Assembly (NCBI GenBank): GCA_003427395.1 | Contig: BFEA01000412.1 | Coordinates: 895,863 to 924,418, forward strand | From: Chara braunii | Taxonomy: Eukaryota > Streptophyta > Charophyceae > Charales > Characeae | DNA: 28,556 bases | Direction: 5' to 3' | Part shown: positions 1 to 10,749 of the stretch, one piece after another | Layout of the letters: each line of letters opens with the position of its first letter | Position numbering within the stretch: the stretch's first letter is position 1 | Program-made: the position numbers and the translations under genes | Notes under the pieces: generated by a model | The model's database searches: none | The model's input: the letters and a program-made list of their open reading frames with translations, nothing else | Told to the model about the DNA's origin: nothing

Positions 1-35
1 AACAACAAAGGCGCATTCGTTGTGAATTCCAATAT
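1..35 (+). repeat. Chimeric copy of 2254-2288
   Basis: All 35 bases are identical to 2254-2288. The copy ends exactly where the junction adapter starts. It is best read as the far end of a mate-pair circle, not as a genomic duplication. Confidence 0.9.
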
Positions 36-73
36 CTGTCTCTTATACACATCTAGATGTGTATAAGAGACAG
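36..73. other. Nextera mate-pair junction adapter left in assembly (artefact)
   Basis: The 38 bases are the 19-bp Tn5 mosaic end CTGTCTCTTATACACATCT followed directly by its reverse complement AGATGTGTATAAGAGACAG. This is the junction adapter of Nextera mate-pair libraries. The 35 bases before it (1-35) are an exact copy of 2254-2288. A circularised fragment running from 74 to 2288 would give exactly this order, end of fragment, adapter, start of fragment, so positions 1-73 are a library chimera rather than genome. Confidence 0.97.
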
Positions 74-784
74 GTTCAATGCTCATTGGGCTCAAGTACC
101 TTCCTGGGCAAGCTTGGAGCGCGCCACCTAGACATATAGGCCCTCTTGGTTCCCCCGAGTGGCATCGAGCAGAGATTGCTGATGTTCATGTAGGGGGAGG
201 GGACCGGAGGGGAGGCACATCCACTGGCCCATCGTAGAAGCTCGGTCCTGATGCTACCAGCTGACCCTTGGCCGGTATCTTCTACCTGCTGTAGCAGGTA
301 TCTCACCTGCTGGGCCTGGGTCCCACCTACGCATTCTCCCACCTGCTGGGGCTCGGTCCCACCTGCCCATTCTCGTTGTAGGAGGCTGCAACGAAGAGAA
401 TGGCGGATGTAGGGGGCCTAAGGACCATGGATTGACACAGTGGACGGTCCCCGGACGCCCGCCAGTCGCTTCATGGTAGTCCCCAGACGCCCGCCAGTCG
501 CTTCATGGTAGCCTCCTATAATGGAAAGGCACAGGTGGGACCTCGCCCCTGGTGGGTGCAGCTCCAGCATGTTCCCTCGTTGGAGGCTTGAGCACTGACG
601 TGGCGGCTACGAGGTTCCCCGTAATACTATATTGACAATAAAAAAGGCCTGGAAGGCCATCCTGTCCGGATTCGGCAGGTGATTGACATGTCCAGGTTCA
701 GGCGTCAAGTCCAAGTGTAGGGCTGCGCTTATTGAGGGAAGGTAAGGATTGGTGAGTTCAACTGATTTCTGCTGTTCCTCATCT
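74..784. other. Anonymous non-coding stretch with two short tandem repeats
   Basis: I see no gene here. It holds two 2-copy tandem repeats: a 36-bp unit at 301-336/337-372 (share CACCTGCTGGG and GGTCCCACCT) and a 32-bp unit at 448-479/480-511 that differs at one base. The short reading frames are not supported by any recognisable domain. Confidence 0.6.
448..511. repeat. Tandem duplication, 2 x 32 bp
   Basis: Two adjacent 32-bp units at 448-479 and 480-511, both ending GTCGCTTCATGGTAG, with one G/A difference near the start of the unit. Confidence 0.9.
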
Positions 785-3522
785 TGTGACGCGCAACCTC
801 ACGCCCTGTGCTGTCTTTCGTTCGGAGTGCTAGAGGTGCGGAAAAGGGGCCCAGAAAAACAGCAAGATGGGGTGTGCCAAGGATTTTTGGAAATTGAGTG
901 TGGGGACACAGACGGAACTGAAATCCCCCGTGTTGTCCGATGAAGTAAGTCGACCGTTTTTAGCACGTCACAAAATGCGCGCGAGAGTTCGGCGCGAAAG
1001 GGGAGAAAAATACAAATTCAATCCAAAAAGTATTGTCGGACTTCCCACCGTGCTATGGCCCTTCATTTAGAGCGAAAAGGTTTCGGCACGCTTCGCGTGT
1101 CTCGTCTTCGTATTAAGTCCCGACGTCGTTCACCAGTCAGTTCTGAGTCGGACGTGGAGGGCCTCAGTCGTGTGGCTCTTTCTTTGTGTTCGTCTTCACT
1201 CCGTACGTGGTAGTGGAAACCCTTGAATTCGTAGCGCTCAAAGCGCTGACACTCGATGCATAGAGTGCGAGGCCAGTGGGGTTCTAGTGCCGTCCACGAG
1301 ATGACGATCAACTCTTTAAATGGCAACAATATCGAGTAAGGTGGAAAGTGTGTATCGATAATGACAAACCTAGCCTCTACGAACCCTGAACAACGATTTT
1401 CCGGAGGGAAGTAATATCGTTCGCCGATCCGTGCGACATCTTCTCGTACGTCCCACTCTCATACACGTGTCCTTTCCTCGTCGTCAGGAAAAGGTCGCGT
1501 TGATACGGGAGATACGTGAGGCTGACGCCCGATCGAAGGGCGTTTGTCAGTCCACATGTCAATCAATTGCAAAAATCCCGAGACGTCGTCAAAGAAAAAC
1601 ACTCGCACAACCACCAATCAATTCTTTTCGACACGAGAGAGAGAGAGAACACTCATGAGCTTGATCATGCATATAACTTAGGGACCGACCCGCGACTCAG
1701 GTTTAGTACGCCACCGCGGCGTTGATCCCAGGCGCCTTGTTTCTCGAGGCTTCCTTGTAGATCGCTTGCAGATGTCGTGCAATATAAGGCAGATGGCATG
1801 CGCAGTGCATTCAGAATTGCAGATCTAAACACTCTTGCATTCTCGAACAAAATCCCGCCGAGTGCGGCGTCTAATCAATCAATAAAGGCAGGCATCTCCA
1901 TACATACATTCACTGTGAAAAGTGCGAAAATGATAGGGGTGCTCAGGTCGGAAATCAACCGAGGGAATTGTACACACGCATCCACCGTTCACAAGACAAG
2001 AGGATCAATTCCTCGATATCCGGGGATTACCCAGGAAACTAATGGAAGAGTTCCGGAAGAAGTTCCTTCACACAGGGGAGCACACAAATTCATTCTCATT
2101 CATGAGAGGGACAAGCATCAAGGCACATCGTCATTCAAAGATAGAGGAGAGAGAGAGAGACGGGGGAGGAAGGTCGAGATAGAAGACGACAAGATCCGAA
2201 AAGAGAAAATTCGGCGTTGCCGCCGTATACTCACGCCAGAGATAAAGATCCGCAACAACAAAGGCGCATTCGTTGTGAATTCCAATATGGCCCCGGGCCA
2301 ACCACCCACTCAACTCCAATTATCGATCCTCATGCCCGCACCGACGATCCCGACCGTCACGTGCGAACTCCCACCACTGCGATCGTCACCCCACCAACAT
2401 AAACTCGACGCGGTTCGCCCAGATCCCACAGTCCGTCGTGGCGATCAAGTGCGCAAGCGGCCAGCCTATCGTCAGCCCGACAGGACTTTCCGACTCGCAC
2501 CAAACACTCTGCCTAGCCACTGCTTCCCGGAAGCTGGCTTGGGAGTCGAGAACGTAAGAGAGATTTGCGGGCGCGTTTGCGGAATTTATGGTGGCGAGGA
2601 GGGGGGCAAGGGAGAGAGAAGGCAAGGGGAAAATCGAAGTGTAAGAAAAGAAGCAGGAGGAGAAGACTTGGCGAGGAGCGCGCTACGGAAGCCATGTTGA
2701 TCCTTCAGGATTCTGAGCTTCGCCAATCAGATTTGTCGCGCAATAGGCCAATCCTATCGTACTACGCGTCTCATTGGTGGGCGAGAGTAATCGAAGGACC
2801 GACCGGACGTCCGATTCATGACGAAAGGAAAAAGGGCGCGAGAAGTAGCGCAAGACAGGTCCAAGATTCAAATGATCAAGAAAGGGAAATGGGCGCGCAA
2901 TCGATCAGAGCGGGAGAGAGAGAGGAAAAACAGTTGCGAGAAGGGAGGATGAGAAGGGGGGAGGAGGAAAGAGCGTGAGAGAGAACGATGTGGGGAAACA
3001 AAGAGGGGCGGGGGGGGGGAAAGAAGAAAGTTTTGTATGTGTGGCGCCATCAACAAAAAGAAAAAGAAAAAGGCACCGAAACAGTTACAACTTGCCTATG
3101 TCCTAAACCAATTAAAAAATGAAATCACCATATCCACGCGCAAAAAGGACGACGCGGGAAAAGAAAGTCCTACGTCTATTTGTATCCTTACAAAATTCCG
3201 AGAGTTTTCCCCAACGCGACTGAGAACATTCTTACACAAAAAGGACACGTCGAAATTCCGCTTATCCCGGAATTCCCAACTGCCGGGCCCAATTCCCAGT
3301 GCGCTAGCTAAGGCGCGCGTAAATTCCTATGCATTTCCCGAATTGCAAAAGAAAAAGCAAAAGCGAATAATCACAAAAAACTTTTAGAAGATGGGGGTCC
3401 AAAACGCGGCGCCCGAAATCAAGAAAACAAAACGGGGTGCTTGCAGGGTCGGTATGATACAAGAAAAATTCAAACCAAAGGGGTACGAAAGATAGCGCAG
3501 GTTCGGGAAGTAGTTCGTCACA
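785..3522 (+). mobile_element. Solo LTR-like element, copy 1 (2738 bp)
   Basis: The element starts TGTGACGCGCAACCTCACGC and ends AGTTCGTCACA, so it has TG...CA ends and a 6-bp inverted terminus (TGTGAC/GTCACA). It is flanked by ATCT on both sides (781-784 and 3523-3526), a 4-bp target-site duplication. The same ends and scattered internal blocks recur at 3964-6511 and 11388-14040. One block around AAGGCAGATGGCATGCG is at about 1785 here and about 4180 in copy 2. Because offsets differ, the copies carry sizeable indels relative to each other. Own target duplications and no internal gag-pol favour solo LTRs of a retrotransposon with unusually long LTRs. The long plus-strand frame at 1777-2700 lies inside and is not conserved in the other copies, so I do not call it a gene. 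Confidence 0.72.
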
Positions 3523-3963
3523 ATCTTGTGAACTATGGGAGGAGGAGGTCGGCTCGTTGTGAGATGAGTAATAGTGGAGGAAGGTGTCCATTGTGTGGGT
3601 GAGGCTGCTGTTCTCATCCAGGACCTGCGAACTATGTGGTGGAGGAGGTCGGCTCGTCGGGGGATGAAGAAGAGGAGGGGGTTGGAGGAATGAGGGTGGA
3701 TTGTTCATTTGAGTGGGCTTGGAAATGCTTTAGGATTCTGGGTACTTCTTACAACTCACTTTAGGCTTCTTCGACGCTGTTATATTCATGGATCTGCGGT
3801 TTTTCAATGCCAGAACGACGCTGGTCGGTGCTGGGGAGGTGCCCTATAACCTGTTGATAGCAGGAGCGTGAGGCCCGGTAGAGAGATTTGGGGACGCTTT
3901 GGGGCAGGCATTCCAAAGGAAAACCAAGGGTTGTTGTCGAGATGACGCTGGCCGGAGCTGGGG
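3523..3963. other. Anonymous spacer with a 36-bp direct repeat
   Basis: No gene is seen between LTR copies 1 and 2. A segment around GAACTATGGGAGGAGGAGG (about 3529-3565) recurs at about 3626-3662, sharing GGAGGAGGTCGGCTCGT. A second near-duplication built on GACGCTGG(T/C)CGG lies at about 3817 and 3944. Confidence 0.55.
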
Positions 3964-6511
3964 TGTGACGCCCAACCTCACGCCCGGCGCGACTTCCTGA
4001 TCGGAGTGGGATGTAGGCCTGAAAGTTCGAAAAGGGGTGTGCCAAGGATTTTTGGGAAATTGGGGGTGGGGTCCCAGGTCAGAACTGAGATCTCTTGTGG
4101 CAAGGTTTCAGGGGCATAGGTGCAATAAGGCTAGGGGACGGGTTACTTTCGGTCAGATGGTGGTCGATGTCGTGCGGCATAAGGCAGATGGCATGCGAGG
4201 TGCATCTTGGGTCATCCGATCCGCTTGTTTCAGTGACGGCGGCTCGGGGGCGGTCCGTCCGTGAGGGTTGCGATTCCTAGGAGTCGGACCTCCAGGTGGG
4301 GACACGTGGCGATTGTCGTTGCGCATTACAGATAGGCTCCGTAGTTCCCGAGGCTCGGTGGTTGCCGCATCGTCGGCAATTTCTGCACGGAGTGTGGGGT
4401 CAATACGGGGCTATGGAATTCCATGGTACCACCGTGAGTTGGTGGTATTGGAGGAGGAGATGGAAGGGAGGGAAATTGGTAGCGATGACGACGAAGCCGG
4501 GGGATATGAAGTACTGCGTATTGTAAGTAGTCCGGTAGTTGGGGCACCTCGGGCCGCTGGTTATGGCTCGGCGAAAGTCCCTGGCACACAGTCGGTCGTT
4601 CTCAGTTAGACAGGGGAATTCTGGATTGCGCAACCTAAGTTGTTCTTCCTCTTAGTATTCTCGGTACCCAGAGACGTACGACATCTTGTCATTCCGGCGA
4701 AAATGTTGTCATCGTCTGCGTGCAGGTTCCACAGACACGCGTGTAGGCCTCGTCTCGTTCGACCGGGTTTACGCGTGTGTGCGCAGGATCTGTTCGTGAC
4801 TATGCATGCACCTGGTGGTGCTTCGATTGACAAGGGAGATCCGGGTATGGTTGCGGAAATCTCTGCCGACTCAAGTTCTTGCAAAAAGGACAATTCCGCA
4901 CTTATCTCGATACTGGAGGTGCCAAGTTCATCAGTGATCGTGAATCGCCCGTGTGTGGACATGTGAAGGCCGCGTTGATCTGATCGCGCTTACACGTGCG
5001 CACACGAGGTGTTCGGTTGCACATGGGCCTCTTTGATGATTTTCGTGCAAAGGTGAGGTTTCAGTCCTACATGCAAGATCGCCACGTGGTGTGGGTAATC
5101 ACCCAATCATCTAGTCATTCAGTGATCTCGTAAGCAATCATTTCCGATCATGCAAAATGACACCGCACACATCACAACAACATCAACTTCTGTCATTAGC
5201 CATTCATCGTGAGCTAGGACGAGCAAAAAGGGAGAAACAACAAGCACGCCATTCAATCACCCCTTATGCCGAACCCATACACAGAAAAGGAGGAGATCAA
5301 AATCAAGAAAGAGCGTAAGTCGGAGGCGAAAACAAGGAGAGATGCCGAATCGAAAAATAAGGGCGGATCGCCCGAAACTGAAATCAAAACTTATGCACAA
5401 GATTGGAAAAGACAAAGAAAAAGCACAATCCCTCGTCCATCTAGCTCAACTCTCTCTCTCTATCTCTCCGATGCGGACAGTCCGTCGTCACGCACCAACC
5501 CACAAAGTTGTCACCCCGCTTGGTCCTCCTGCGCCCGTGAGGTTCGCCCGCGCGCTACAGTCCGCCGTAGCCCCACACGTCAACCCCGCACATTCAGCAC
5601 CAGCTCGTCGGGTCGCCCAACTCCCACTTCAACTCACCTCTTACTTCGCTCATGAGCCGACCCTCACTGATTGCGCTACCCCGGGCTTCCAGCAACTGTT
5701 TAAGAGAGTTACCTAATCGCGCAACCGAAATTTATAGCGTGCATGCATGCGCGAAGACCACGGAATAGCAAGGACTTAGAAGGAAAAAAGGGAAGCAAGT
5801 GCCTACGTTCTGCATGGCCAGATCGTGGCATCGGGGATGTAGTCACTCTCCACGCATCGATCGATCATGCAGCCCGCGGGCCAACTAGTCACAGCAAAGA
5901 AGAGAGAGGGCAAGAAAGACGAAGCTCAAGAAGAAAGATACAGTTACAAGGGCGCCTTGCCCAAAATTACAGTTACAAGCAAGATTAAGGGCGCCGACTA
6001 ATTAGAGCTCCGTTGCAGCCGTAAAAAGAGACGCGCGAGCAAAGAGCACCGGGTGGCAAAAAAAATTTCGAATTCCTAAATTCCTAAATTCATATTTACG
6101 CAAAAATGCAAAAAGAACTTTATTAAAGCACAAATCTGAAAAAGAAAGTCCGAAATTCCGAAAGCCATCGAGGGTTCGACAAGATTTGAAAAAGGAATTC
6201 AAAAAGAAGCAAAACTTCTCGCGCGATCACCGCGCCAAAAACCCGACAAGAGAACAAGAAAGAAGTGACGTCGAACATTACTAATCGCGCCTCTGTCGGC
6301 GCGTCAACCACCCAATCGACCATCCCGTGACTTGCCCAACCCTGACCCCAACCATAAAAAAAAAGAAGCGACGTAAAAAGAGGAACAGACAAGGATACCG
6401 ATGCAATTTTTCGGCGATCCCATCTCCCGTGATTTGCCCAACCTTCCCAGGTTAGGACCCCTCATTGTTATCGCGCAGAAATTCGCGCGGAACAGAAATT
6501 GGTTCGTCACA
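3964..6511 (+). mobile_element. Solo LTR-like element, copy 2 (2548 bp)
   Basis: The element starts TGTGACGCCCAACCTCACGC and ends GGTTCGTCACA, matching copies 1 and 3 at both tips. Flanks are GGGG (3960-3963) and GGGT (6512-6515), a 4-bp target duplication with one mismatch. Similarity with copy 3 runs along much of the length: the GGGTGTGCCAAGGATTTT block (about 4034), CAGGATCTGTTCGTG (about 4784), the CCGTCGTCACGCACCAAC block (about 5480), the AAGTGCCTACG block (about 5797) and the CAGTTACAAGCAAGATTAAGG block (about 5970). It contains no recognisable protein domain. A short CT tract at about 5449-5462 sits where copy 3 carries a large CT/CTAT microsatellite. Confidence 0.72.
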
Positions 6512-7541
6512 GGGTGAGTCGTGTTGCCCCGTAACCTAGCAGAGTAGGGGCATGAGGCCTGGGAGAGTTCGACAAGGAATAAGACAGTGTTAGAGAATTT
6601 TAGAGGTTTTTGTTTAGGAGTCAAGGGGTTCTGAGCATTGAGTAGTCTAGCAATAGGTCAACAATTATCCAGGTTTTTCTAAATTTTCCTGCACTTTTTT
6701 AATAGTTCTTTGATTGTTCTTAGCCGAACCCAGGTGATGGCCCTGGTATTTCCAACAATTTCCAATGATTTGTATAAACTTACATGTGTATAAATTTACA
6801 TGGGACGCTGGGTCCGGTTCCCAGCATGTGTTGCTCCCCACGAATAGACCTGAGCATTTATCCCCCCCCCCCCCCCCCCAAAAAAAAAAAACAAAGAAAC
6901 TTGTGCTCTTTTTTCTGCTACCCACAGAAGGTCCCACTAACAAAGCGGATTGGATACATGGACATGTCTACAGAAAGGTGCAGAAAATCTTGTCGGAGCC
7001 TCTCTGCCTCGTCGCTTGAACCACCAGTACCTCGGCCATATATTGGTCGAGGGCCCCTAACCGCAACTTTAGGAGGCCCGCGCCACGCCAGGACGATCGA
7101 TGCGAAATCTCGATGGATGTGGGTCAGGGAATGCCGGGGGGCGTTAACGGCCGCAACGGTTGTTTTGCGCTGGGTAGTTCTTTTTTTTTTGAAGAATCAA
7201 GCATTATTATATTTCAACAAGATGGAATAGGGGCCACAATGAGATATTTGGGGTCATTACCCACCTTTCGAGTCAGGGTTATTTGTGTCTCCACACCACT
7301 CCTGACCACTTTTGTTATTTTATTTTTATAGTTTATATTATAAAAGTAATCGAATGAGACCGATAATCTCTCAACATCTCGAACCGGGAGTGACGCTTGT
7401 GCTTGAAACCGGTTTCAGCGTCCCATTGTCCACAACTCCAAAGAAAGTATGTAATTGGACCAAAAAGGAAAATTCGACAACATAAATAAAGGGAACAAAA
7501 CAATCATGAACTACTGAAGAATTCACATCCAAAGTATCCTT
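6512..7541. other. Anonymous non-coding stretch with homopolymer tracts
   Basis: No gene is seen. It holds a run of 18 C followed by 12 A (6862-6891) and a poly-T tract at about 7181-7190. Frames translated across these tracts are low-complexity shadows. Confidence 0.55.
6862..6891. repeat. Homopolymer C18/A12 tract
   Basis: Eighteen consecutive C (6862-6879) followed by twelve A (6880-6891). Its exact length is likely to be unreliable in short-read data. Confidence 0.9.
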
Positions 7542-7611
7542 TTGATCTATCAGGGAGCCTTACGCAACTTTTCTTCGATATCGTACAAAAAAAAGAGCAA
7601 GTACCCATCTG

Positions 7612-7800
7612 TAAACTCCAGAAGCCTGAACCACCTAGATAGGTTTCTCACCACACACCCTTGGATCTTTATTGGCATCAGTATTCAACGAACCAAGATC
7701 ACCATGGATACAGTTCAAGTTTGCTTTATCCAAGCGAGTAGCATTCCCACCACTAGCAAACACTCTCCCACGGTCTTCGTAGTGCCGCCACTAGTAGATG
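7612..7800 (+). repeat. Dispersed repeat family F, copy 1
   Basis: The segment carrying AGAAGCCTGAACCACCTAGA, then TTTCTCACCACAC, then ATGGATACAGTTCAAGTTTG and GTAGTGCCGCCACTAG is found again in diverged form at 14128-14340, and more weakly at 14517-14700. There is no coding signal. The class of element is unknown. Confidence 0.6.
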
Positions 7801-7810
7801 ATATGTAGAT

Positions 7811-8980
7811 ACTCAGCCAGAAACTCATTTTTTTTTTTTATTTTTTTTTCTTTTCTTAAAGCCCAGGTTGTTGTAGAGATGGTATACTAGATGGATGGCA
7901 GTCACCCACAGTACTCGGCAACTCGGTTCTCCGGATGAACCCCTCTGAAGACCCCACCCACCCTTCCTCTTATCTTTTTGCCCTGGCGCACCCCCACCCC
8001 CCTGTCCTACCCTAATGTTAACCACCCAGGATCATCACCCATTGCCATCTTGGCGGGGTGACCTGACCAGACAGCGGTTGCAGGTACCGCGGCTAAGCAG
8101 AGATGCCTACCCCCTGCTCAGCCCTGGTTGAAGCAGATGTCCTGCAAGCCTGATTGCACGGGGACTTCGGGAGATAGGTTTAGATATGCTACTACAAGTT
8201 TTTTTTTGTTTTTTTTTTTGAAAAGATAGGGCCTAGTGCCCAAGGCTCCAATTATGAAATTGATTACAACACTTATACACACACCTCTTCCCATTAGGGC
8301 TGGAAGAGCCTCAACCACTGCTCCCCTGGAGACAACTTCCCTGCCTAACACAAATCATACAACATTATGACGGGGCATTGATTGCTTCCCAGTGAGGAAG
8401 GATTAACCCCGTTTGTGTGTAGTATCAATCTCTGCCTTACGAAACTTATAATTACGTGAAGCTTCCCCTAAACAGCAGTAGTTAACACAAACACAAACCC
8501 AAGGGGACCACTGTGGTTGGAGAAAAATTCTTAGACTAGTCTAAACGTAAAGACCATCAAACCAAGTCAAACCCTAGCCAATGACGACCAAGGATGGCCC
8601 CATTAGATGGGGATGGAATGAGATCAAGTGCCATGAGAGAGGAAGAATTCACCAAACTGGCGAGAACCACACAGATGAAAAAGAGGAGGGGGAGGGAAGG
8701 AAAAAAAACAAACCAAGAAGTCATCCCTGCCTCCTAAACCCCCTCTCCGTAGCCTTTCATCTTCCTCCCGAATCCCACGGAAAAAACTCATCAGCCTTCC
8801 ACCCCTCACCGCATCGCCATATCAGCATCATCTCATGCACGACAAAATTTTCATGCGAGAGGGCGGGAAGAAACCGCGTAGCCCTCACCATAGTAGCTGG
8901 CTCATCGACAGATCTTGGTTGGACGCCGATTGTATAGAACGACGTGGGCAAGCCAATCGTGGTTGAAAATTGTATTTCAG
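7811..8980. other. Anonymous stretch with poly-T tracts
   Basis: No convincing gene. Poly-T tracts occur at about 7831-7849 and 8199-8220. The second is followed by TGAAAAGATAGGGCC, which could be the reversed 3' tail of a poly-A retroelement inserted on the minus strand, but no element body is recognised beside it. Confidence 0.45.
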
Positions 8981-9385
8981 ATGCCATCGTCAGGATCGCT
9001 GTTGTCGTCGTTGGAAAAGTACTTGGTGTAAATGATATCGTGGTTGGCGCTGATGATGTACATAGTATATCAGACGTCTCTGATGTCATCGTCAGAAATC
9101 GTTGTTCTTGTCGTTGGAAAGATTGTTGGTGTAGATGATGTCATCGTGGTGGGCGTTGTTGATGTAGATAGTGTTTCAGATGTCATCGTCAGAATTGCAG
9201 TTGTTGTTGTTTGAAGAATTGTCAGTGTTGATGATGCCATCGTGGTTGGCGCTGTTGATGTAGATATAGTTGACAAACCTATTTTAGATGTTATCGTGAG
9301 TAGCACTGTTGTTGTAGTGTAGATGCTCATCGGTGTTGATTATGTCGAAGATAACATCATCGCTGTTAACATACCTGCAGAACTT
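8981..9385. repeat. Degenerate minisatellite, about 4 units of 97-108 bp
   Basis: Units begin ATG(C/T)CATCGTCAG(A/G) at 8981, 9083 and 9180, with a weaker fourth beginning ATGTTATCGTGAG at 9288. Each contains GTTGTTG-rich sequence, a GATGATG(T/C)CATCGTGG block and GTTGATGTAGATA. On the minus strand the array reads as Thr/Ser-rich protein. Confidence 0.75.
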
Positions 9386-9969
9386 ATCTCAATTGTTGGA
9401 GTTGTTGTATGGATTGTTGATGTAGAATAGGATGTCATTGTCGTGTCCGATGTTGATGATGTTGGAGTTGTCTTCACGTTCACTTCTGAAAGTTGCTGCG
9501 GACGACTTGTGGCCGTGCTCACAAACACCACCCTAGATGTGCATATTGCCCCCTTATCACACAGATCGCTCCCTTCCTTGTAAATCACATAGCAATTGCC
9601 CATCAAGGACTCCGGGAGCTGCAAGTCAAGGACATCATCCAACTGTGGATCAGACCCTTCTTCAAGCTCCCAAAGGACATCCATCATCCTCTGCCGCTTA
9701 TCCTCCAGCCATGCGGTCCTTGAAGTCTCCCCCCCTATAACTTCAGACAAATCACGAACTGTTGAGGACACAAGAGTCACCATCTCCCTCAGCCGATGCT
9801 TCCCCTCCTTTACCTTGTAGATCCAATTTGCCGCCGCTTGTTGTAGATTTGCTGTCAAAGTCATTTTCATCCCCCTACCGCAACTTTCATCCGATAGAGA
9901 GCCATTCGCAAGGACGACATCTACACGCTTACTACAGGAATTCCTCGTCCTGCCCTTATCGCTGTCCAT
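9340..9969 (-). CDS. Hypothetical protein with Thr/Ser-rich tail (doubtful)
   Basis: A 209-residue minus-strand frame that I do not recognise. Residues about 1-145 are mixed and largely helical-looking with many charged residues (for example DLSEVIGGE, LEDKRQRMMDVLWELEEG). From about residue 150 the sequence becomes almost entirely Thr/Ser with Pro and Ile. The same frame continues past a TAA at 9340-9342 for another 87 Thr/Ser-rich residues (to 9070), through the minisatellite. This is either a gene whose low-complexity tail has been cut short by a stop or a chance frame over a repeat. No intron signals or domain match can be asserted, and the lack of stops in the non-repetitive first half is the only positive evidence. 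Confidence 0.3.
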   Translation of the reverse strand: MDSDKGRTRNSCSKRVDVVLANGSLSDESCGRGMKMTLTANLQQAAANWIYKVKEGKHRLREMVTLVSSTVRDLSEVIGGETSRTAWLEDKRQRMMDVLWELEEGSDPQLDDVLDLQLPESLMGNCYVIYKEGSDLCDKGAICTSRVVFVSTATSRPQQLSEVNVKTTPTSSTSDTTMTSYSTSTIHTTTPTIEISSAGMLTAMMLSST

Positions 9970-10200
9970 TCTGCGCTCGTCAAACTTGCTCCTAACACGA
10001 AGTTTGACCTAAACTCTTCCACAACGATGGCGTCAACGCCGTCAGTTCCCCTCGTGGTCAACAAGACGTTGGGTGACAAGACCGCCGGGCCCGCCGGCCG
10101 GTTCGTTCCCCGCGCTCTCAACATAGCGCTCCCTCTCCGTCCATGCTACTACAGGTCTTTATGAGGGTGCACAATGACTCTCATCTAACTTAGTTGTGTG

Positions 10201-10600
10201 GTGATGATAGAGAGCTGGGTATCCTCCGTTCCCTCGTATGCCCCTGGAGCCTGTTCCGGCCATGACACCCCCGACATCACGTACTAAGGAACTGCTATGC
10301 CAACCTCAACCCTATGCTACGTACTAGGAGGATAGCCAACCCTAGGTCACGAGTTATGGACTGAGTTTCTTTCTTTATCCTTATGTTGTATTTTTACTAC
10401 AGTGTACTATGATGTTGATGGTAGAGAGATGGGGATCCTTCGTTCCCTCGTATATCCCTGGAGACCGTTCTGGCCTTGCAGTAAGATGCAGTATCTCCGG
10501 ACACCCCTGACGTCTGTACTAGGGACTGCTATGCCAGCCTCAACTCTTAGGTACGTACTAGGAGGATAACCGACCCTCAATCATGAATAATGGACTATAA
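10201..10600. repeat. Direct repeat pair, about 160-190 bp
   Basis: Copy 1 (about 10201-10362) and copy 2 (about 10411-10600) share GGTAGAGAG-like starts, CGTTCCCTCGTAT, CTGGAG(C/A)C, GGACTGCTATGCCA-type blocks, ACGTACTAGGAGGATA and AATGGACT-like ends in the same order. The pair is diverged and non-coding. Confidence 0.75.
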
Positions 10601-10628
10601 ATCTTAATCTAACCTAAACAGACGTCTC

Positions 10629-10707
10629 GTTGATGTAGCTTAGTGGTTAGAGCACTGGTTGGAAATTCCCATTGTTGTATGAGGTTGCATGTTCAAATCT
10701 GCAGCCT
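10629..10707 (+). ncRNA. tRNA-like segment with A and B boxes (SINE head or tRNA relic)
   Basis: TAGCTTAGTGG at 10636-10646 fits the polymerase III A-box consensus. GTTCAAATC at 10691-10699 fits the B box and sits in the loop of a 7-bp hairpin (GGTTGCA pairing with TGCAGCC). Box spacing is about 10 nt longer than a standard short tRNA. The would-be acceptor halves do not pair and I cannot build an anticodon arm, so this is not a working tRNA. A tRNA-derived SINE head or a decayed tRNA is the likeliest reading. Confidence 0.4.
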
Positions 10708-10749
10708 TGCACATGGACATCGCCAGGGCATTAGAATGACGCACGGCTG

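Noticed and set aside
36-73. Tn5 transposon ends / inverted repeat of a mobile element
   Set aside because: The back-to-back 19-bp mosaic ends are the Nextera junction adapter; there is no transposon body and the flanks show library chimerism.
1777-2700. 307-residue plus-strand frame as a gene
   Set aside because: It lies inside an LTR-like repeat, has compositionally odd low-complexity sequence, no domain, and is not kept in the two other copies.
5266-5716. Overlapping plus-strand frames of 124-129 residues
   Set aside because: Inside LTR copy 2, Ser/Pro/Arg-rich in two frames at once, and not conserved in frame in copy 3.
10629-10707. Functional tRNA gene
   Set aside because: The acceptor arm does not pair and no anticodon arm can be drawn, despite good A and B boxes.
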